Source of the DNA: Afipia sp. OHSU_II-C1 | Lineage (GTDB): Bacteria > Pseudomonadota > Alphaproteobacteria > Rhizobiales > Xanthobacteraceae | Assembly: GCF_000497575.1 (NCBI RefSeq) | Contig: NZ_APJI01000014.1 | Coordinates: 62,001-126,000, forward strand | Direction of reading: 5' to 3' | Length of the DNA: 64,000 nt | Part shown: one piece after another, positions 16,797 through 26,793 of the stretch | How positions within the stretch are numbered: position 1 is the stretch's first letter | How the letters are laid out: each line of letters begins with the position of its first letter | Notes under the pieces: generated by a model | What the model was told of the DNA's origin: nothing | The model's input: the letters and a program-made list of their open reading frames with translations, nothing else | Database searches by the model: none | Translations under genes and position numbers: made by a program

Positions 16797-17945
16797 TTAC
16801 TCGCGATCGACCCGCACCACGCGGCCCTTGTCGATGGCGAGCGCAAGGCGGCCTTTCTTGAGCGCCAGAGCCGCTTCGCCGAACAGTTCGCGGCGCCAGC
16901 CGTGCAGGGCGCCGACGTCGGCGTTATCGTCGGCGGCGATCTGTTCGAGATCGTCCACAGTAGCGATCACCTTGCTGGCGACGGCGTGACGTTCGGACGT
17001 CATGCGCAGCAGAACCTTCAGCAGTTCAACCGTCGCACCGCCATTGGCATTGCCGCGCGGCTTGTCGAGCTTCGGCAACTTCGTCAGATCACGCGCAATT
17101 CCGCGCTTCACGGCGGCAAGGATATCCTGACCCCATTTCGATTTGTCGAAGCCCTTCGGCAGCGAGCGAAGACCGGCAAGCCGCTCGAGGCTGGTGGGCG
17201 CGTGAGTCGCGATATCGCCGATGGCATCATCCTTCAGAACACGCGAGCGCGGCACGTCGCGGCTCTGCGCTTCCTGTTCGCGCCACGCTGCGACTTCCAT
17301 CAGCACCGCGAGTTCTTTCGGCTTGCGGACGCGGGTCTTGAGGCGCTCCCATGCGCGCTCCGGATGGAAGTCATAGGTCTTCGGCGAGGTGAGGACGTCC
17401 ATCTCCTCACTGACCCATTCGCTGCGGCCGCGCTTCTTGAGGTCGGCATCGAGCGCTGCGAACACATCGCGCAGATGTGTAACGTCAGCGACAGCATACA
17501 CGATTTGATCCTGCGTCAGTGGGCGATGCGACCAGTCGGTGAAGCGATGGGTTTTATCGGGACGATGACCGGTAATTCGCTCGACGAGCTGGTCATAGGC
17601 AATGGAGTCGCCGTAGCCGAGCACCATGGCCGCAACCTGCGTGTCGAACACCGGATGCGGAATGATATTGGCGCGGTGGAAAATGATCTCGATGTCCTGC
17701 CGGGCGGCATGGAACACTTTCAGCACGCTCTCGTTGGCCATCAGGTCGAAGAACGGCTTGAGGTCGATGCCCTCGGCGAGTGCGTCGATCACGACGGCCT
17801 CATCCGCGCTGGCCATCTGCACGACGCAGAGCAACGGGTAGTAGGTGGTTTCGCGCAAAAACTCGGTATCGACAGTGATGACGCGGTGTTTGGCGAGGCG
17901 GCTGCAGGCGGCGGCGAGTTCGTCCGTGGTGGTAATCATTTCCAT
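16797..17945 (-). CDS. rnd: Ribonuclease D
   Basis: 3'-5' exoribonuclease of the DEDD family that trims tRNA and small RNA 3' ends. It is 382 aa from the ATG at 17945, the normal RNase D length. A longer open frame reaching 18086 adds 47 residues unlike the family. Catalytic acids are D26 and E28 (VDTEFLRET) plus the downstream FDTQVAAM block. Two HRDC-like RNA-binding regions follow (after about residue 200). It stands alone on the minus strand, divergent from a small secreted protein gene. A 530-residue plus-strand frame opposite is a shadow. Confidence 0.94.
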   Translation of the reverse strand: MEMITTTDELAAACSRLAKHRVITVDTEFLRETTYYPLLCVVQMASADEAVVIDALAEGIDLKPFFDLMANESVLKVFHAARQDIEIIFHRANIIPHPVFDTQVAAMVLGYGDSIAYDQLVERITGHRPDKTHRFTDWSHRPLTQDQIVYAVADVTHLRDVFAALDADLKKRGRSEWVSEEMDVLTSPKTYDFHPERAWERLKTRVRKPKELAVLMEVAAWREQEAQSRDVPRSRVLKDDAIGDIATHAPTSLERLAGLRSLPKGFDKSKWGQDILAAVKRGIARDLTKLPKLDKPRGNANGGATVELLKVLLRMTSERHAVASKVIATVDDLEQIAADDNADVGALHGWRRELFGEAALALKKGRLALAIDKGRVVRVDRE

Positions 17946-18113
17946 GCGGGGGTTATGAACGCCTTGAACGGAATTTTCCATGCGAAAATCGCCCGATCGG
18001 GCAGGTTCATAGGTCATGGCAGGGGACATTTTTTGCTGCGGCTGAACCGGGCAGGCCGAATGTGCGACCAAGGGATATTGCCGCAACGCATTATTTCAGA
18101 AGGGCTGAGGGCC

Positions 18114-18377
18114 ATGGCCGGAAAATCTCTCATTGGCGCCGGAGCTGCGTTTCTTCTGGCCGCATTGGTTCCCGCCATAGCCGAGGCGAACAATCTCAAC
18201 GTCAACACCGGCGGCGTGCACATTCCGATCCGGCCTCACGTCAACCTCAACGCCACGATCAATGTCGGCGTGAAGGCCCGGACGTTTCACGACATCGATC
18301 TCTCCGAGACGTGTCGCGCCGACGAGCGAATCAAGGTCAAAGGCAAGCGGGAATGGCGCTGCCGCCAGGATCGATAA
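18114..18377 (+). CDS. Small secreted hypothetical protein
   Basis: An 87-aa protein with a clear signal peptide: MAGKSLIGAG then a hydrophobic core and a cut near AIAEA-NN (residue 25). The mature part is rich in Asn and Val (NLNVNTGGVHIP, NLNATINVGVK) and ends with a basic, Cys-containing segment (C68 and C83), so a disulphide is possible. A GAGG ribosome site precedes the ATG. It is divergent from rnd. I do not recognise a family. Length and composition suggest a periplasmic protein. Confidence 0.7.
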   Translation: MAGKSLIGAGAAFLLAALVPAIAEANNLNVNTGGVHIPIRPHVNLNATINVGVKARTFHDIDLSETCRADERIKVKGKREWRCRQDR

Positions 18378-18488
18378 CAAACATTCCGCAATGTGAAATT
18401 CAGAGGTGGCATGCGCGGCGGCAAGGGGGCTGCATTGTGTGCCTGAGTGTGGTGAGGTGCGGCTCCACATGCGGGCCCTGTCACCATC

Positions 18489-19346
18489 ATGATTACTAAA
18501 CTTGATCACGCCGTCGTCCTGGTCCGCGATATCGAGGCTGGCGTTGCCGGCTATCAAACGCTGCTAGGTCGTGCGCCAGCATGGCGCGCGCAAAGCGATG
18601 GTGCAGCCACCGCGATCTTCGTGCTCGGCAACACATCGCTTGAACTGATGGCGCCCGCGGGCGAGGGCGAAGCTGCGGACCGCGTGCGCGCCGCGCTCGA
18701 CAAGCAGGGCGAAGGGCTCGCCAGTCTGGCTTTTGAAGTTGGCGACATCGAAAAAGCGCACCATCGCCTGACGCGACTTGGTCTTGCGCCTGAAGCTATC
18801 AGCGATGGCGCGAGCACGAACCTAGCCTCGGGCCGTACGCTGACATGGAAGCGCACCCGCGCGTCGGCGGAATCCACCCACGGCATCCGGCTGTTCTTTC
18901 TTCAGCGGAATGAGCGGCTGAGCCAGTCGCCTGAGACGGCATCGGCACCGGTCGATATGCTTGATCACCTCGTGATCGCAACGCCTGATCCCGAGCGAAC
19001 CGCAGCGCTTTACGGCGCTCGGCTCGGGCTCGACATGAAGCTCGACCGGACCATCGAGGCACTGCAGACGCGCTTCCTGTTCTTCAGGACCGGCGGTCTG
19101 GTGTTCGAGGTGATCCATCGCTTCAAGGACGGCCGGAGCGACGGACCTGACAAGATCTACGGCGTCTCATGGCGTGTGGCAGACGTGGCGGCGACCCGAT
19201 CCCGGCTTGAACAGGCGGGTCTGGAGGTGTCCGAACTGCGGGAGGGCCGCAAGCCGGGGACGCAGGTTTTCACGGTGCGGACCGGGACCTTTGGCGTCCC
19301 GACCATCGTGATCCAGCAGGACAAGCGCGAGGCTGGCGACAGTTAA
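18489..19346 (+). CDS. VOC superfamily protein, two glyoxalase-like domains
   Basis: A 285-aa protein with two vicinal-oxygen-chelate modules, residues about 1-120 (starting ITKLDHAVVLVRDIE) and 155-280 (starting DMLDHLVIATPDPERTAALY). Each VOC half has a metal-ligand candidate: H7 in LDHAV and the His in LDHLV. The ends of the modules (FFLQ, VFEVIH) resemble glyoxalase and extradiol-dioxygenase-like enzymes. No substrate can be assigned. It lies 180 bp upstream of aspS without obvious linkage. Confidence 0.8.
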   Translation: MITKLDHAVVLVRDIEAGVAGYQTLLGRAPAWRAQSDGAATAIFVLGNTSLELMAPAGEGEAADRVRAALDKQGEGLASLAFEVGDIEKAHHRLTRLGLAPEAISDGASTNLASGRTLTWKRTRASAESTHGIRLFFLQRNERLSQSPETASAPVDMLDHLVIATPDPERTAALYGARLGLDMKLDRTIEALQTRFLFFRTGGLVFEVIHRFKDGRSDGPDKIYGVSWRVADVAATRSRLEQAGLEVSELREGRKPGTQVFTVRTGTFGVPTIVIQQDKREAGDS

Positions 19347-19526
19347 TGGCCGGTCTGCACGTCCGGCAGCCCGTGCATTGTTTTTATTAAGCTTTTTCCC
19401 GCCATACGGGAGCTTATCCGGCACCATCCGGTTGCCGCGTTCCCTTCGCTCGGGTAAACCCTGCGCGCGCGCATCCGCGCCGATATCCCTTGATTCTGCC
19501 CTCTGACGCCGTTTTCCAGGATTTCC

Positions 19527-21293
19527 ATGCACCGTTATCGTTCCCACACCTGCGGCGCCCTCCGCGATTCCGACATTGGCCAGGAGGTCCGGCTGTCCGG
19601 CTGGTGTCACCGTATCCGCGACCATGGTGGACTGCTGTTCATCGATCTGCGCGACCACTACGGAATGACGCAATGCGTGGTCGATCCGGATTCGAAGGCT
19701 TTCGGTCTCGCCGAGAAGCTGCGTGCCGAGTGGGTGGTGAAGATCGACGGCAAGGTGCGCCGCCGCCCCGAGGGCACTGACAATCCTGAACTGCCGACCG
19801 GCACCGTCGAAATCTTCATCAACGAGATCGAAGTGCTGGGCGAGGCAGGCGAATTGCCGATGCCTGTGTTCGGCGATCAGGAATACCCCGAGGAAATCCG
19901 GCTCAAGTACCGCTTCCTCGACCTTCGCCGCGAGAAGCTGCACCAGAACATCATGACCCGCGGCGCCATCGTCGACTCGATGCGTGCGCGGATGAAGAAG
20001 GCCGGATTCTTCGAATTCCAGACGCCGATCCTCACGGCGTCGTCGCCGGAAGGCGCGCGCGACTTCCTGGTGCCGTCGCGCATTCATCCCGGCAAGTTCT
20101 ACGCGCTGCCGCAGGCGCCGCAGCAGTACAAGCAACTGCTGATGATGTCGGGCTTCGACCGTTACTTCCAGATCGCGCCGTGCTTCCGCGACGAAGACCC
20201 GCGCGCCGATCGTCTGCCCGGCGAGTTCTATCAGCTCGATTTGGAGATGAGCTTCGTCACGCAGGAAGACGTGTTCGCGGCGATGGAGCCGGTCATCACC
20301 GGCGTGTTCGAGGAGTTCGCCAACGGCAAGCCGGTCACCAAGAAGTGGCCGCGCATTCCATTCGCCGAAGCGCTGCGCAAGTACGGCACCGACAAGCCGG
20401 ACCTGCGCAATTCTCTGGTGATGCAGGATGTGTCCGAACACTTCCGCGGTTCGGGATTCAAGGTGTTCGCACGCATGCTCGAAGACGCGACCAATCAGGT
20501 CTGGGCGATCCCCGGACCGGGCGGCGGTTCGCGGGCCTTCTGCGACCGCATGAATTCGTGGGCGCAGGGCGAAGGTCAGCCGGGCCTCGGCTACATTATG
20601 TGGCGCGAAGGCGGAGAGGGCGCAGGCCCGCTCGCGAACAACATCGGCCCTGAGCGCACCGCTGCGATCCGCGAGCAGCTCGGCCTCAAGGAGGGCGATG
20701 CCGCGTTCTTCGTCGCCGGCGATCCGTCGAAGTTCTGGAAGTTCGCAGGCCTCGCACGCACGAAGCTCGGCGAAGAGCTGAACCTGATCGACAAGGACCG
20801 GTTCGAGCTTGCGTGGATTGTCGACTTCCCGATGTACGAGTACAACGAGGAAGACAAGAAGGTCGACTTCTCGCACAATCCGTTCTCGATGCCGCAGGGC
20901 GGTCTCGAGGCGCTGGAGACGCAGGACCCGCTGACCATCAAGGCATTCCAGTACGACATCGCCTGCAACGGTTACGAGATCGCGTCGGGCGGCATCCGCA
21001 ACCATCGCCCTCAGGCGATGGTGAAGGCGTTCGAGATCGCGGGCTATGGCGAAGAAACGGTCATTGAACGTTTCGGCGGCATGTATCGCGCGTTCCAGTA
21101 TGGCGCACCACCGCATGGCGGCATGGCGGCTGGTGTCGATCGCATTGTCATGTTGCTTTGCGGTACGAACAACCTGCGCGAAATCTCGCTGTTCCCGATG
21201 AACCAGCGTGCTGAAGATCTGCTCATGGGCGCGCCATCAGAGGTGTCGCTCAAGCAGTTGCGCGAACTTCATATCAGGCTCAATCTGCCCTAG
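19527..21293 (+). CDS. aspS: Aspartyl-tRNA synthetase
   Basis: Class II synthetase of the bacterial type (588 aa) that charges tRNA-Asp; alphaproteobacterial forms are often non-discriminating and also charge tRNA-Asn. Order: OB-fold anticodon domain ([23 protein letters not shown]), motif 2 ([21 protein letters not shown]), bacterial GAD insertion (about 280-420), motif 3 ([12 protein letters not shown]). Its TAG stop is made by the first bases of a palindromic repeat. A long antisense frame (19167-21116) is not a gene. Confidence 0.97.
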   Translation: MHRYRSHTCGALRDSDIGQEVRLSGWCHRIRDHGGLLFIDLRDHYGMTQCVVDPDSKAFGLAEKLRAEWVVKIDGKVRRRPEGTDNPELPTGTVEIFINEIEVLGEAGELPMPVFGDQEYPEEIRLKYRFLDLRREKLHQNIMTRGAIVDSMRARMKKAGFFEFQTPILTASSPEGARDFLVPSRIHPGKFYALPQAPQQYKQLLMMSGFDRYFQIAPCFRDEDPRADRLPGEFYQLDLEMSFVTQEDVFAAMEPVITGVFEEFANGKPVTKKWPRIPFAEALRKYGTDKPDLRNSLVMQDVSEHFRGSGFKVFARMLEDATNQVWAIPGPGGGSRAFCDRMNSWAQGEGQPGLGYIMWREGGEGAGPLANNIGPERTAAIREQLGLKEGDAAFFVAGDPSKFWKFAGLARTKLGEELNLIDKDRFELAWIVDFPMYEYNEEDKKVDFSHNPFSMPQGGLEALETQDPLTIKAFQYDIACNGYEIASGGIRNHRPQAMVKAFEIAGYGEETVIERFGGMYRAFQYGAPPHGGMAAGVDRIVMLLCGTNNLREISLFPMNQRAEDLLMGAPSEVSLKQLRELHIRLNLP

Positions 21294-21453
21294 TGCGGTG
21301 GTTCGCAAGTCCGCATCATTCTGCGGCGTGCTCTTTTGCGGACTTGCGAACCGAAACCGCACTGGAATTATAATTTCTAGTGTCCCTTTGAATCCGAAGT
21401 TCGTTATGGAACGCGCTGCTAAAATGATGCGAACTTCGGATTCGGGACACTAG
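21292..21453. repeat. Two tandem palindromic repeats after aspS
   Basis: IR1 (21292-21363): the left arm begins AGTGCGGT-gg-TTCGCAAG; the right arm ends CTTGCGAACC-gaa-ACCGCACT. IR2 (21378-21453): the left arm begins CTAGTGTCCC and contains AATCCGAAGTTCG; the right arm contains CGAACTTCGGATT and ends GGGACACTAG. Both can fold into long hairpins. The first base pair of IR1 lies in the aspS stop codon. A shorter relative joining the ends of both occurs at 26087. This is probably a non-autonomous repeat family that may also act as a terminator. Confidence 0.85.
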
Positions 21454-21533
21454 TGCTGAATCGCATAACCGTCGCACGACGGGACTAAACAGCACCGGCG
21501 CAGGCCGGGGCAAAGAGAATATCGGGAGCGGGT

Positions 21534-23843
21534 ATGGCGTCGACGTTGTCTGAAGAACTTCGCCTCGCGGCGTTGGCGTATCATCGACTTCCGAAGCCCG
21601 GCAAACTCGAGATTCAGGCGACCAAGCCGCTGGCCAACCAGCGCGACCTCGCGCTGGCCTATTCGCCGGGCGTGGCTGCGGCGTGCGAAGCCATTGCCGC
21701 CGATCCCCATGAGGCGGCGACACTGACAACCCGCTCCAATCTTGTCGCCGTCGTCAGCAACGGCACCGCCGTGCTCGGCCTCGGCAACATCGGTCCGCTG
21801 GCATCCAAGCCGGTGATGGAGGGCAAGGCCGTCCTGTTCAAGAAGTTTGCCGGCATCGATGTGTTCGACATCGAGATCGCCGCCGACACCATCGCGCGCG
21901 TGGTGGAGACGGTGGCCGCGCTGGAGCCGACCTTCGGCGGCATCAACCTCGAAGACATCAAGGGGCCGGAGTGCTTCGAGATCGAGGAGCAGCTCAAGGC
22001 GCGAATGAAAATTCCCGTCTTCCACGACGACCAGCACGGCACGGCCATCATCGTCTGCGCGGCGGTCCGCAATGCGCTGCTGATCAACGGCAAGAAGCTG
22101 GAAGACTGCAAGATCGTGGCGTCGGGCGCAGGCGCGGCCGCGATCGCCTGTCTCAATCTGCTGGTGTCGCTCGGCGCGCAGCGCAAGAACATCTGGGTCT
22201 GCGATATCGACGGCCTTGTCTATGAAGGCCGTAACACGCTGATGGACAAGTGGAAGGCGGTCTACGCGCAGAAGACCGACAAACGCACGCTCGGCGATGT
22301 GATCGGCGGCGCGGATATTTTCCTCGGCGTGTCGGCGGGCGGCGTGCTGAAGCCCGATATGGTCAAGCAAATGGCGGATCAGCCGCTGGTGATGGCGCTC
22401 GCCAATCCGAATCCCGAGATCATGCCGGACGAGGCGCGCAAGGCGCGGCCCGATGCGATGATCTGCACCGGCCGCTCGGACTTCCCGAACCAGGTCAACA
22501 ACGTCCTGTGCTTTCCCTTCATCTTCCGCGGCGCGCTCGATGTCGGCGCCACGGCGATCAACGAGGCGATGAAGGTTGCCGCGGTGGATGCACTGGCGCA
22601 GCTCGCGCGCGATCCGCCGTCCGATGTGGTGGTGCGCTTCGACGGCGGTGAGACGCAGGGCTTCGGTCCCGGCTCGCTGATCCCGTCGCCGTTCGATCCC
22701 CGGCTGATCCTGCGCGTGGCGCCAGCGGTGGCGAAAGCCGCCATGGACTCCGGCGTCGCGACGCGGCCCATCACCGATTTCGACGCCTATACCAGCCAGC
22801 TCGATCGCTTCGCATTCCGCTCCGGTCTTGTGATGAAGCCGGTGTTCGCGAAAGCCAAGACCCAGCCGGTCCGAGTGATCTATGCCGAGGGCGAAGATGA
22901 GCGCGTGCTGCGCGCGGTGCAGGTGGTGCTTGAGGAAAAGCTGGCGCGGCCCATCCTGGTCGGGCGTCCGTCGGTTGTGGCCGCGCGCATCAAGCGGTTC
23001 GGACTTTCGATCAATCCGGGCAGCGATTTCGACCTGATCAATCCCGAGGACGATCCGCGTTATCGTTCCTACGTCCAGAGCTACATCGATCTGGCCGGGC
23101 GACACGGCATCACGCCGGAAGCCGCGCGGACACTGGTGCGCACCAATGCCACCGTCATTGCCGCGCTGGCGGTGGCGCGCGGCGAGGCTGACGCCATGCT
23201 GTGCGGCGTCGATGGCCGCTACATGAGTCACCTGCGGCGTATTCGCGAGATCATCGGCGTGACGCCAGGACTCGCGGACTATTCGGCACTGGCGCTGGTG
23301 ATCACCAGCAAGGGCGCGTACTTCATCGCCGACACCCAGATCCGTCCGAACCCGACGGCAGAGGAACTGGCGGAAATGGCGGCGCTGGCCGCCGTGCACG
23401 TCCAGCGGTTCGGCATCAAGCCGAAGGTCGCGTTCCTGTCGCATTCGGATTTCGGCAGCTACGACTCGAGTTCGGCCCAAAAGATGCGCCGCGCCACCGA
23501 GATTCTGGTGAACGACCACCCCGAGATCGAAGCCGATGGCGAAATGCAGGGCGATTCCGCGCTGACCGCGCTGTCGCGCCAGCTGGTGCTGCCGCACTCG
23601 CGGCTCGAAGGGTCGGCCAACATCCTGATCATGCCGAACCTCGACGCGGCCAACATCGCCTACCAGATGATCAAGATCCTCGCCGACGCACTGCCGGTCG
23701 GGCCGATCCTGATCGGACCCACACGTCCGGCGCACATCCTGACGCCGTCGGTGACGGCGCGCGGGATTCTCAACATGACGGCAGTCGCAGCGGTCGAGGC
23801 GCAGGAGCGGGCGGGGCGGCAGCAGCCGACGCTGTTCGGTTGA
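21534..23843 (+). CDS. maeB: NADP-dependent malic enzyme, MaeB type
   Basis: A 769-aa chimeric enzyme. Residues 1 to about 430 are a malic enzyme (oxidative decarboxylation of malate to pyruvate, supplying NADPH) with FHDDQHGTA and the Rossmann segment [16 protein letters not shown]. Residues about 431-769 are a phosphotransacetylase-like domain ([16 protein letters not shown]) known in MaeB to be regulatory rather than catalytic. The ATG is the one after GGGAGCGGGT. It stands alone between the repeat block and doxX. A 932-residue antisense frame over it is an artefact of codon bias. Confidence 0.96.
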   Translation: MASTLSEELRLAALAYHRLPKPGKLEIQATKPLANQRDLALAYSPGVAAACEAIAADPHEAATLTTRSNLVAVVSNGTAVLGLGNIGPLASKPVMEGKAVLFKKFAGIDVFDIEIAADTIARVVETVAALEPTFGGINLEDIKGPECFEIEEQLKARMKIPVFHDDQHGTAIIVCAAVRNALLINGKKLEDCKIVASGAGAAAIACLNLLVSLGAQRKNIWVCDIDGLVYEGRNTLMDKWKAVYAQKTDKRTLGDVIGGADIFLGVSAGGVLKPDMVKQMADQPLVMALANPNPEIMPDEARKARPDAMICTGRSDFPNQVNNVLCFPFIFRGALDVGATAINEAMKVAAVDALAQLARDPPSDVVVRFDGGETQGFGPGSLIPSPFDPRLILRVAPAVAKAAMDSGVATRPITDFDAYTSQLDRFAFRSGLVMKPVFAKAKTQPVRVIYAEGEDERVLRAVQVVLEEKLARPILVGRPSVVAARIKRFGLSINPGSDFDLINPEDDPRYRSYVQSYIDLAGRHGITPEAARTLVRTNATVIAALAVARGEADAMLCGVDGRYMSHLRRIREIIGVTPGLADYSALALVITSKGAYFIADTQIRPNPTAEELAEMAALAAVHVQRFGIKPKVAFLSHSDFGSYDSSSAQKMRRATEILVNDHPEIEADGEMQGDSALTALSRQLVLPHSRLEGSANILIMPNLDAANIAYQMIKILADALPVGPILIGPTRPAHILTPSVTARGILNMTAVAAVEAQERAGRQQPTLFG

Positions 23844-23891
23844 GGGTAACTCCTGTATAGTCCTGTTCAGGGATTTATACGGGGCCGCCAA

Positions 23892-24347
23892 ATGCCAGCC
23901 ATTGTTACTGTCGGACGCGTTCTGTTCGTCGTCCTGTTTGTGTTTTCCGGCGCCTCCAAGCTGTTCGACATCGCCTCGACCACCCAGGCGATCACCGAGA
24001 AGGTCGTCCTTCCGGCGATGCTGACGCAATATACGGCTCAGCTCGAGGGCATTACGGGAATGCCGACCGCGCAGATGCTGGCGATCCTGGCCGGCGCGCT
24101 GGAAGTTGTCGGCGGTCTGTTCATTGCGCTGAATTTCGGCACGCGGACCTTTGCCTGGCTGCTGGTGCTGTTCGTCGCGGTGACGACGTTCTATTTCCAC
24201 AATTTCTGGGACATGACCGGCGCCGATCGCATCAACAACATGATCCACGCGCTGAAGAACCTCTCGCTGATCGGCGGTCTTCTGGTCATCGCGGGTTATC
24301 CGCGCCCGGTGGCTATGGAAGACAGCGGGCGTTACACCGGGGTTTAA
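23892..24347 (+). CDS. DoxX family membrane protein
   Basis: A 151-aa inner-membrane protein with four hydrophobic segments, matching DoxX/SURF4-like proteins. The start PAIVTVGRVLFVVLFVFSGA and the loop with FYFHNFWDM are typical. Its role is unclear; some relatives act in thiosulphate oxidation or redox balance at the membrane. It follows maeB after 48 bp and may be read with it. Its TAA stop overlaps the stop of the convergent reductase gene by 4 bp. Confidence 0.88.
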   Translation: MPAIVTVGRVLFVVLFVFSGASKLFDIASTTQAITEKVVLPAMLTQYTAQLEGITGMPTAQMLAILAGALEVVGGLFIALNFGTRTFAWLLVLFVAVTTFYFHNFWDMTGADRINNMIHALKNLSLIGGLLVIAGYPRPVAMEDSGRYTGV

Positions 24348-24910
24348 CCCCGCCGCCAGGCCGTGACATCCACGCGGCGCTCGGCGTCAAGCACGCGCGT
24401 TTCCTCTGGCTTCAATCCATGAGCGGAGAGAATGTCCTGCGGCGAGCGTTGCGGCACGCCCGGAAAGCCGCCCATGCCGCCGCCGGGAATGGTCAGGCCG
24501 TGCGCCTGCGATAGCCAGAACACCTCAAACCGGTCCATGAACATCTCGAATACATCGGGGCCGCCGATGACAGCTGCCGTTCCGGTGGTTATGCCGGCAT
24601 GGCGGCAGGCGTCCTCGAAGGAGGCTCCTGCGGGATTCCACAAGGTTGCTTTCGGATTGGATGGATCGGGGCCGAGAGCGGCGACGCTGCGGGTCAGGAT
24701 GATGCGCGTGCGTTGGGGCGAGCGCGGCTGGTCCTCGAAAGAATTCCTGCCGTGAACGATCAAATCCGCTGCATCGAGCGCGGACTCGAAGAATCTCTGA
24801 TCGGCTTCGAACTTGAGCGAAGCGGGCATCACGCCGCTGGCATCGGCGAGCATGCCGTCGGCGGAGACGATCACATAGCCTTCAATACGCATGACGTGCG
24901 GTTTAGCCAT
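24344..24910 (-). CDS. DHFR/RibD-like reductase family protein
   Basis: A 188-aa protein of the dihydrofolate reductase / RibD C-terminal superfamily: IEGYVIVSADGMLAD at the start, LIVHGRNSFED (the NADPH-binding GR region), then AAVIGGPDVFEMF, the family's conserved GG motif. It lacks the deaminase half of RibD and several DHFR active-site residues, so it is a generic NADPH reductase and not the folate enzyme. It is minus strand, just downstream of the polysaccharide deacetylase gene, and overlaps the doxX end by 4 bp. Confidence 0.82.
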   Translation of the reverse strand: MAKPHVMRIEGYVIVSADGMLADASGVMPASLKFEADQRFFESALDAADLIVHGRNSFEDQPRSPQRTRIILTRSVAALGPDPSNPKATLWNPAGASFEDACRHAGITTGTAAVIGGPDVFEMFMDRFEVFWLSQAHGLTIPGGGMGGFPGVPQRSPQDILSAHGLKPEETRVLDAERRVDVTAWRRG

Positions 24911-24941
24911 TTCCGGGGCAACCGCAAGTGCGCGTTTGCCG

Positions 24942-25919
24942 CTATTCGGAGATGGTCTGCACGACGCTGTTGAGCGGACGCGAGCTGACCGTCGGCAGCT
25001 TCAGGCCCTTGACGACTTCCTCGTCATATTGCGCGATGGTCTGCATCGGCGCCTTGGCCTTGACCTGAACCACCTTGTAGCCACCGGCCTTCAGCCGCTT
25101 CATCAGTTCAGGCAGGGCTTCGGCGGTGTGCTTCTGGAAATCGTGCATCAGCACGATGCCTTTGCCGAACTTGTCGAGCTTCGTCATGACGGTGTCGACG
25201 ATCTTCTGCGCCGTGCTGGCCTTGAAGTCGAACGAGTCGAGATCGCATGACCAGATCGAGATGTTGCGCTCGCCGAGATAGGTCACCATCGCGGGCGGGT
25301 GCTGAAGCGCGGGGAAACGGAACAGCGGCGACGGTGCGGCGCCGAGCGCCCATTTGACCGCGCTGAAGCCCTTCTCGATCTCTTCCTTCTGCTGCGCCTC
25401 GGTCAGCTTCTTGTTGTTGAGATTGGCATGCGACCAGGTGTGCGCACCGACGGTGTGACCCTCGGCCGCGACGTGCTTGAGAATTTCGGGATAGTAGGTC
25501 GCGTGCTTGCCGATCGGAAAGAAGATCGCCTTGGTGCATTCGTCGGCGAGCGTCTTGAGGACCGACGGCGTGTTGACCGGCCATGGTCCGTCATCGAACG
25601 TCAGCACTACTTCCTTATCGCGCAAAAAGTCGAGCTGCTTGAAATGCTCGAAGCCGAAGCCGGGTCCGCCGGTGGTGTCGATCTGCACCACGCGCGAGAC
25701 GCCGATCGCATTCGGATTGGCGCAGTTGGCTTTTGCGGCAGTCGGAGCTGGCGCAGGGGCAGCTGTTGCTGCGGGGGCAGGTGCGGGCGCTGCAGCCGGA
25801 GCGGCGGCAGGAGCTGGCGGTGGTGTGGTGCGCTGCGGGATAAGGGCCTGCGACCAGACACTGGTGAAAGCGCAGACCGAAATGGCGCTGGCGGCGAAAA
25901 AAGTTGCCTTGATACGCAT
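24942..25919 (-). CDS. Polysaccharide deacetylase family protein (NodB domain)
   Basis: Exported carbohydrate esterase 4 protein, 325 aa from the ATG at 25919, which follows AGGGG; a TTG 21 bp earlier is less likely. A signal peptide (1-24) is followed by an Ala/Pro-rich linker (32-62), then the NodB domain: TFDDGP (107-112, D109/D110), the H160-T-W-S-H164 metal pair, LFRFPA and a late LMHD. All catalytic elements are intact, so it is probably an active de-N-acetylase of peptidoglycan or an exopolysaccharide in the periplasm. The substrate is unknown. Confidence 0.9.
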   Translation of the reverse strand: MRIKATFFAASAISVCAFTSVWSQALIPQRTTPPPAPAAAPAAAPAPAPAATAAPAPAPTAAKANCANPNAIGVSRVVQIDTTGGPGFGFEHFKQLDFLRDKEVVLTFDDGPWPVNTPSVLKTLADECTKAIFFPIGKHATYYPEILKHVAAEGHTVGAHTWSHANLNNKKLTEAQQKEEIEKGFSAVKWALGAAPSPLFRFPALQHPPAMVTYLGERNISIWSCDLDSFDFKASTAQKIVDTVMTKLDKFGKGIVLMHDFQKHTAEALPELMKRLKAGGYKVVQVKAKAPMQTIAQYDEEVVKGLKLPTVSSRPLNSVVQTISE

Positions 25920-26086
25920 GGAAGTAACCCCTGAACGCAAAATCCTCCGCGTCCGGTCCGCCGGACGCCGCCGTAGTCCCCGATGGTGAGCCTAGACCCA
26001 CAATGAAAATCGCGCCAACCGATTTTCCACAGGAGCGTTGGCAGGGTTAATCCGGCCCGGGGGCGGGTTCGGTCAGGAGCCTGATG

Positions 26087-26154
26087 TGACGGTTCGCAAG
26101 TCGCGGACCCATTTGCGGACCTGCAAAATGAAGCGAACGGCGAATTCAGGACAC
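26087..26154. repeat. Short relative of the aspS-side repeat
   Basis: The left end GGTTCGCAAGTC matches the left arm of the repeat at 21292, and the right end AAAATGA-GCGAAC...ATTC-GGACAC matches the right arm ending at 21453. It is therefore a compact copy (about 68 bp) with the middle missing. Its right terminus enters the 3' end of the glutathione peroxidase gene: the last Val-Ser-stop codons (GTGTCCTGA on the minus strand) are repeat sequence. Confidence 0.7.
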
Positions 26155-26718
26155 GAGCGCGCGGGCGACGGCGGTGACGACGCGCGTATCGGTGGGCTCG
26201 ACGCGGGAGGAAAACGCGTCGGCGATGTGTCCGTCGCGGCCCACGAGGTATTTGTGGAAATTCCAGCCCGGAAGATCGCCCGGCCGTTCGGTGGCCGCCC
26301 ATTTGTAGAATGGATGGGCGTTCGGCCCTTTCACGTTCGTCTTGACCGTGATCGGGAAGCTGACGTGATAGGTCTGCTCGGCAGTGTGGGCGATGTCGCT
26401 TGCGCCGCCGGGCTCCTGCGCGCCGAAGTCGTTGGATGGAACACCGATCACCATCAGGCCGCGGTCGCGAAACTGCGTCCACAGTTCCTGCAAGCCGGCG
26501 TATTGCGGCGTGAACCCGCAGAGCGAGGCGGTGTTCACCACCAGCACCGGCTTGCCCACATAATCGGCGAGACGGATGTCACCGCCCTTGAGGTTCTGGA
26601 AGGAAAAGCTGTAGGCGGTCATGCGGCTCATGGCCGTCTGCGCGAACAGGGATCGCGTCGTGAGCGGGAGCGTTGCGCCCGCTGCGATGGCCGTGATGAC
26701 TCGTCGGCGGTCGATCAT
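26146..26718 (-). CDS. Glutathione peroxidase family, Tat-exported
   Basis: A 190-aa thiol peroxidase. The active-site block VNTASLCGFTPQY carries the catalytic C67, with a WNFHKYLV motif near residue 155 giving the conserved Trp/Asn. Unlike usual cytosolic forms it opens with MIDRRRVITAIAAG, an Arg-Arg signal followed by a hydrophobic core and SLFAQTA, pointing to Tat export to the periplasm. Its final codons come from a palindromic repeat. It probably reduces lipid or hydroperoxides using thioredoxin-like donors; the true donor is unknown. Confidence 0.88.
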   Translation of the reverse strand: MIDRRRVITAIAAGATLPLTTRSLFAQTAMSRMTAYSFSFQNLKGGDIRLADYVGKPVLVVNTASLCGFTPQYAGLQELWTQFRDRGLMVIGVPSNDFGAQEPGGASDIAHTAEQTYHVSFPITVKTNVKGPNAHPFYKWAATERPGDLPGWNFHKYLVGRDGHIADAFSSRVEPTDTRVVTAVARALVS

Positions 26719-26793
26719 GATGCGCTCCCTGAGATACGTCGCTCAAGATAACGGATTGGCGCAGCCGGGAGTTTCAAGAACCCGTGACGAACA

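Noticed and set aside
16785-18377. A 530-residue plus-strand frame covering rnd
   Set aside because: Only its last 87 codons (from 18114) look real, with a signal peptide and ribosome site. The rest is the shadow of rnd.
19167-21116. A 649-residue minus-strand frame opposite aspS
   Set aside because: Codon-bias shadow of aspS; arginine-rich and without recognisable motifs.
21450-24248. A 932-residue open frame on the minus strand opposite maeB
   Set aside because: It is the complement-strand shadow of a high-GC gene. The predicted product is rich in Arg, His and Ala with no domain, while the plus strand encodes an intact malic enzyme.
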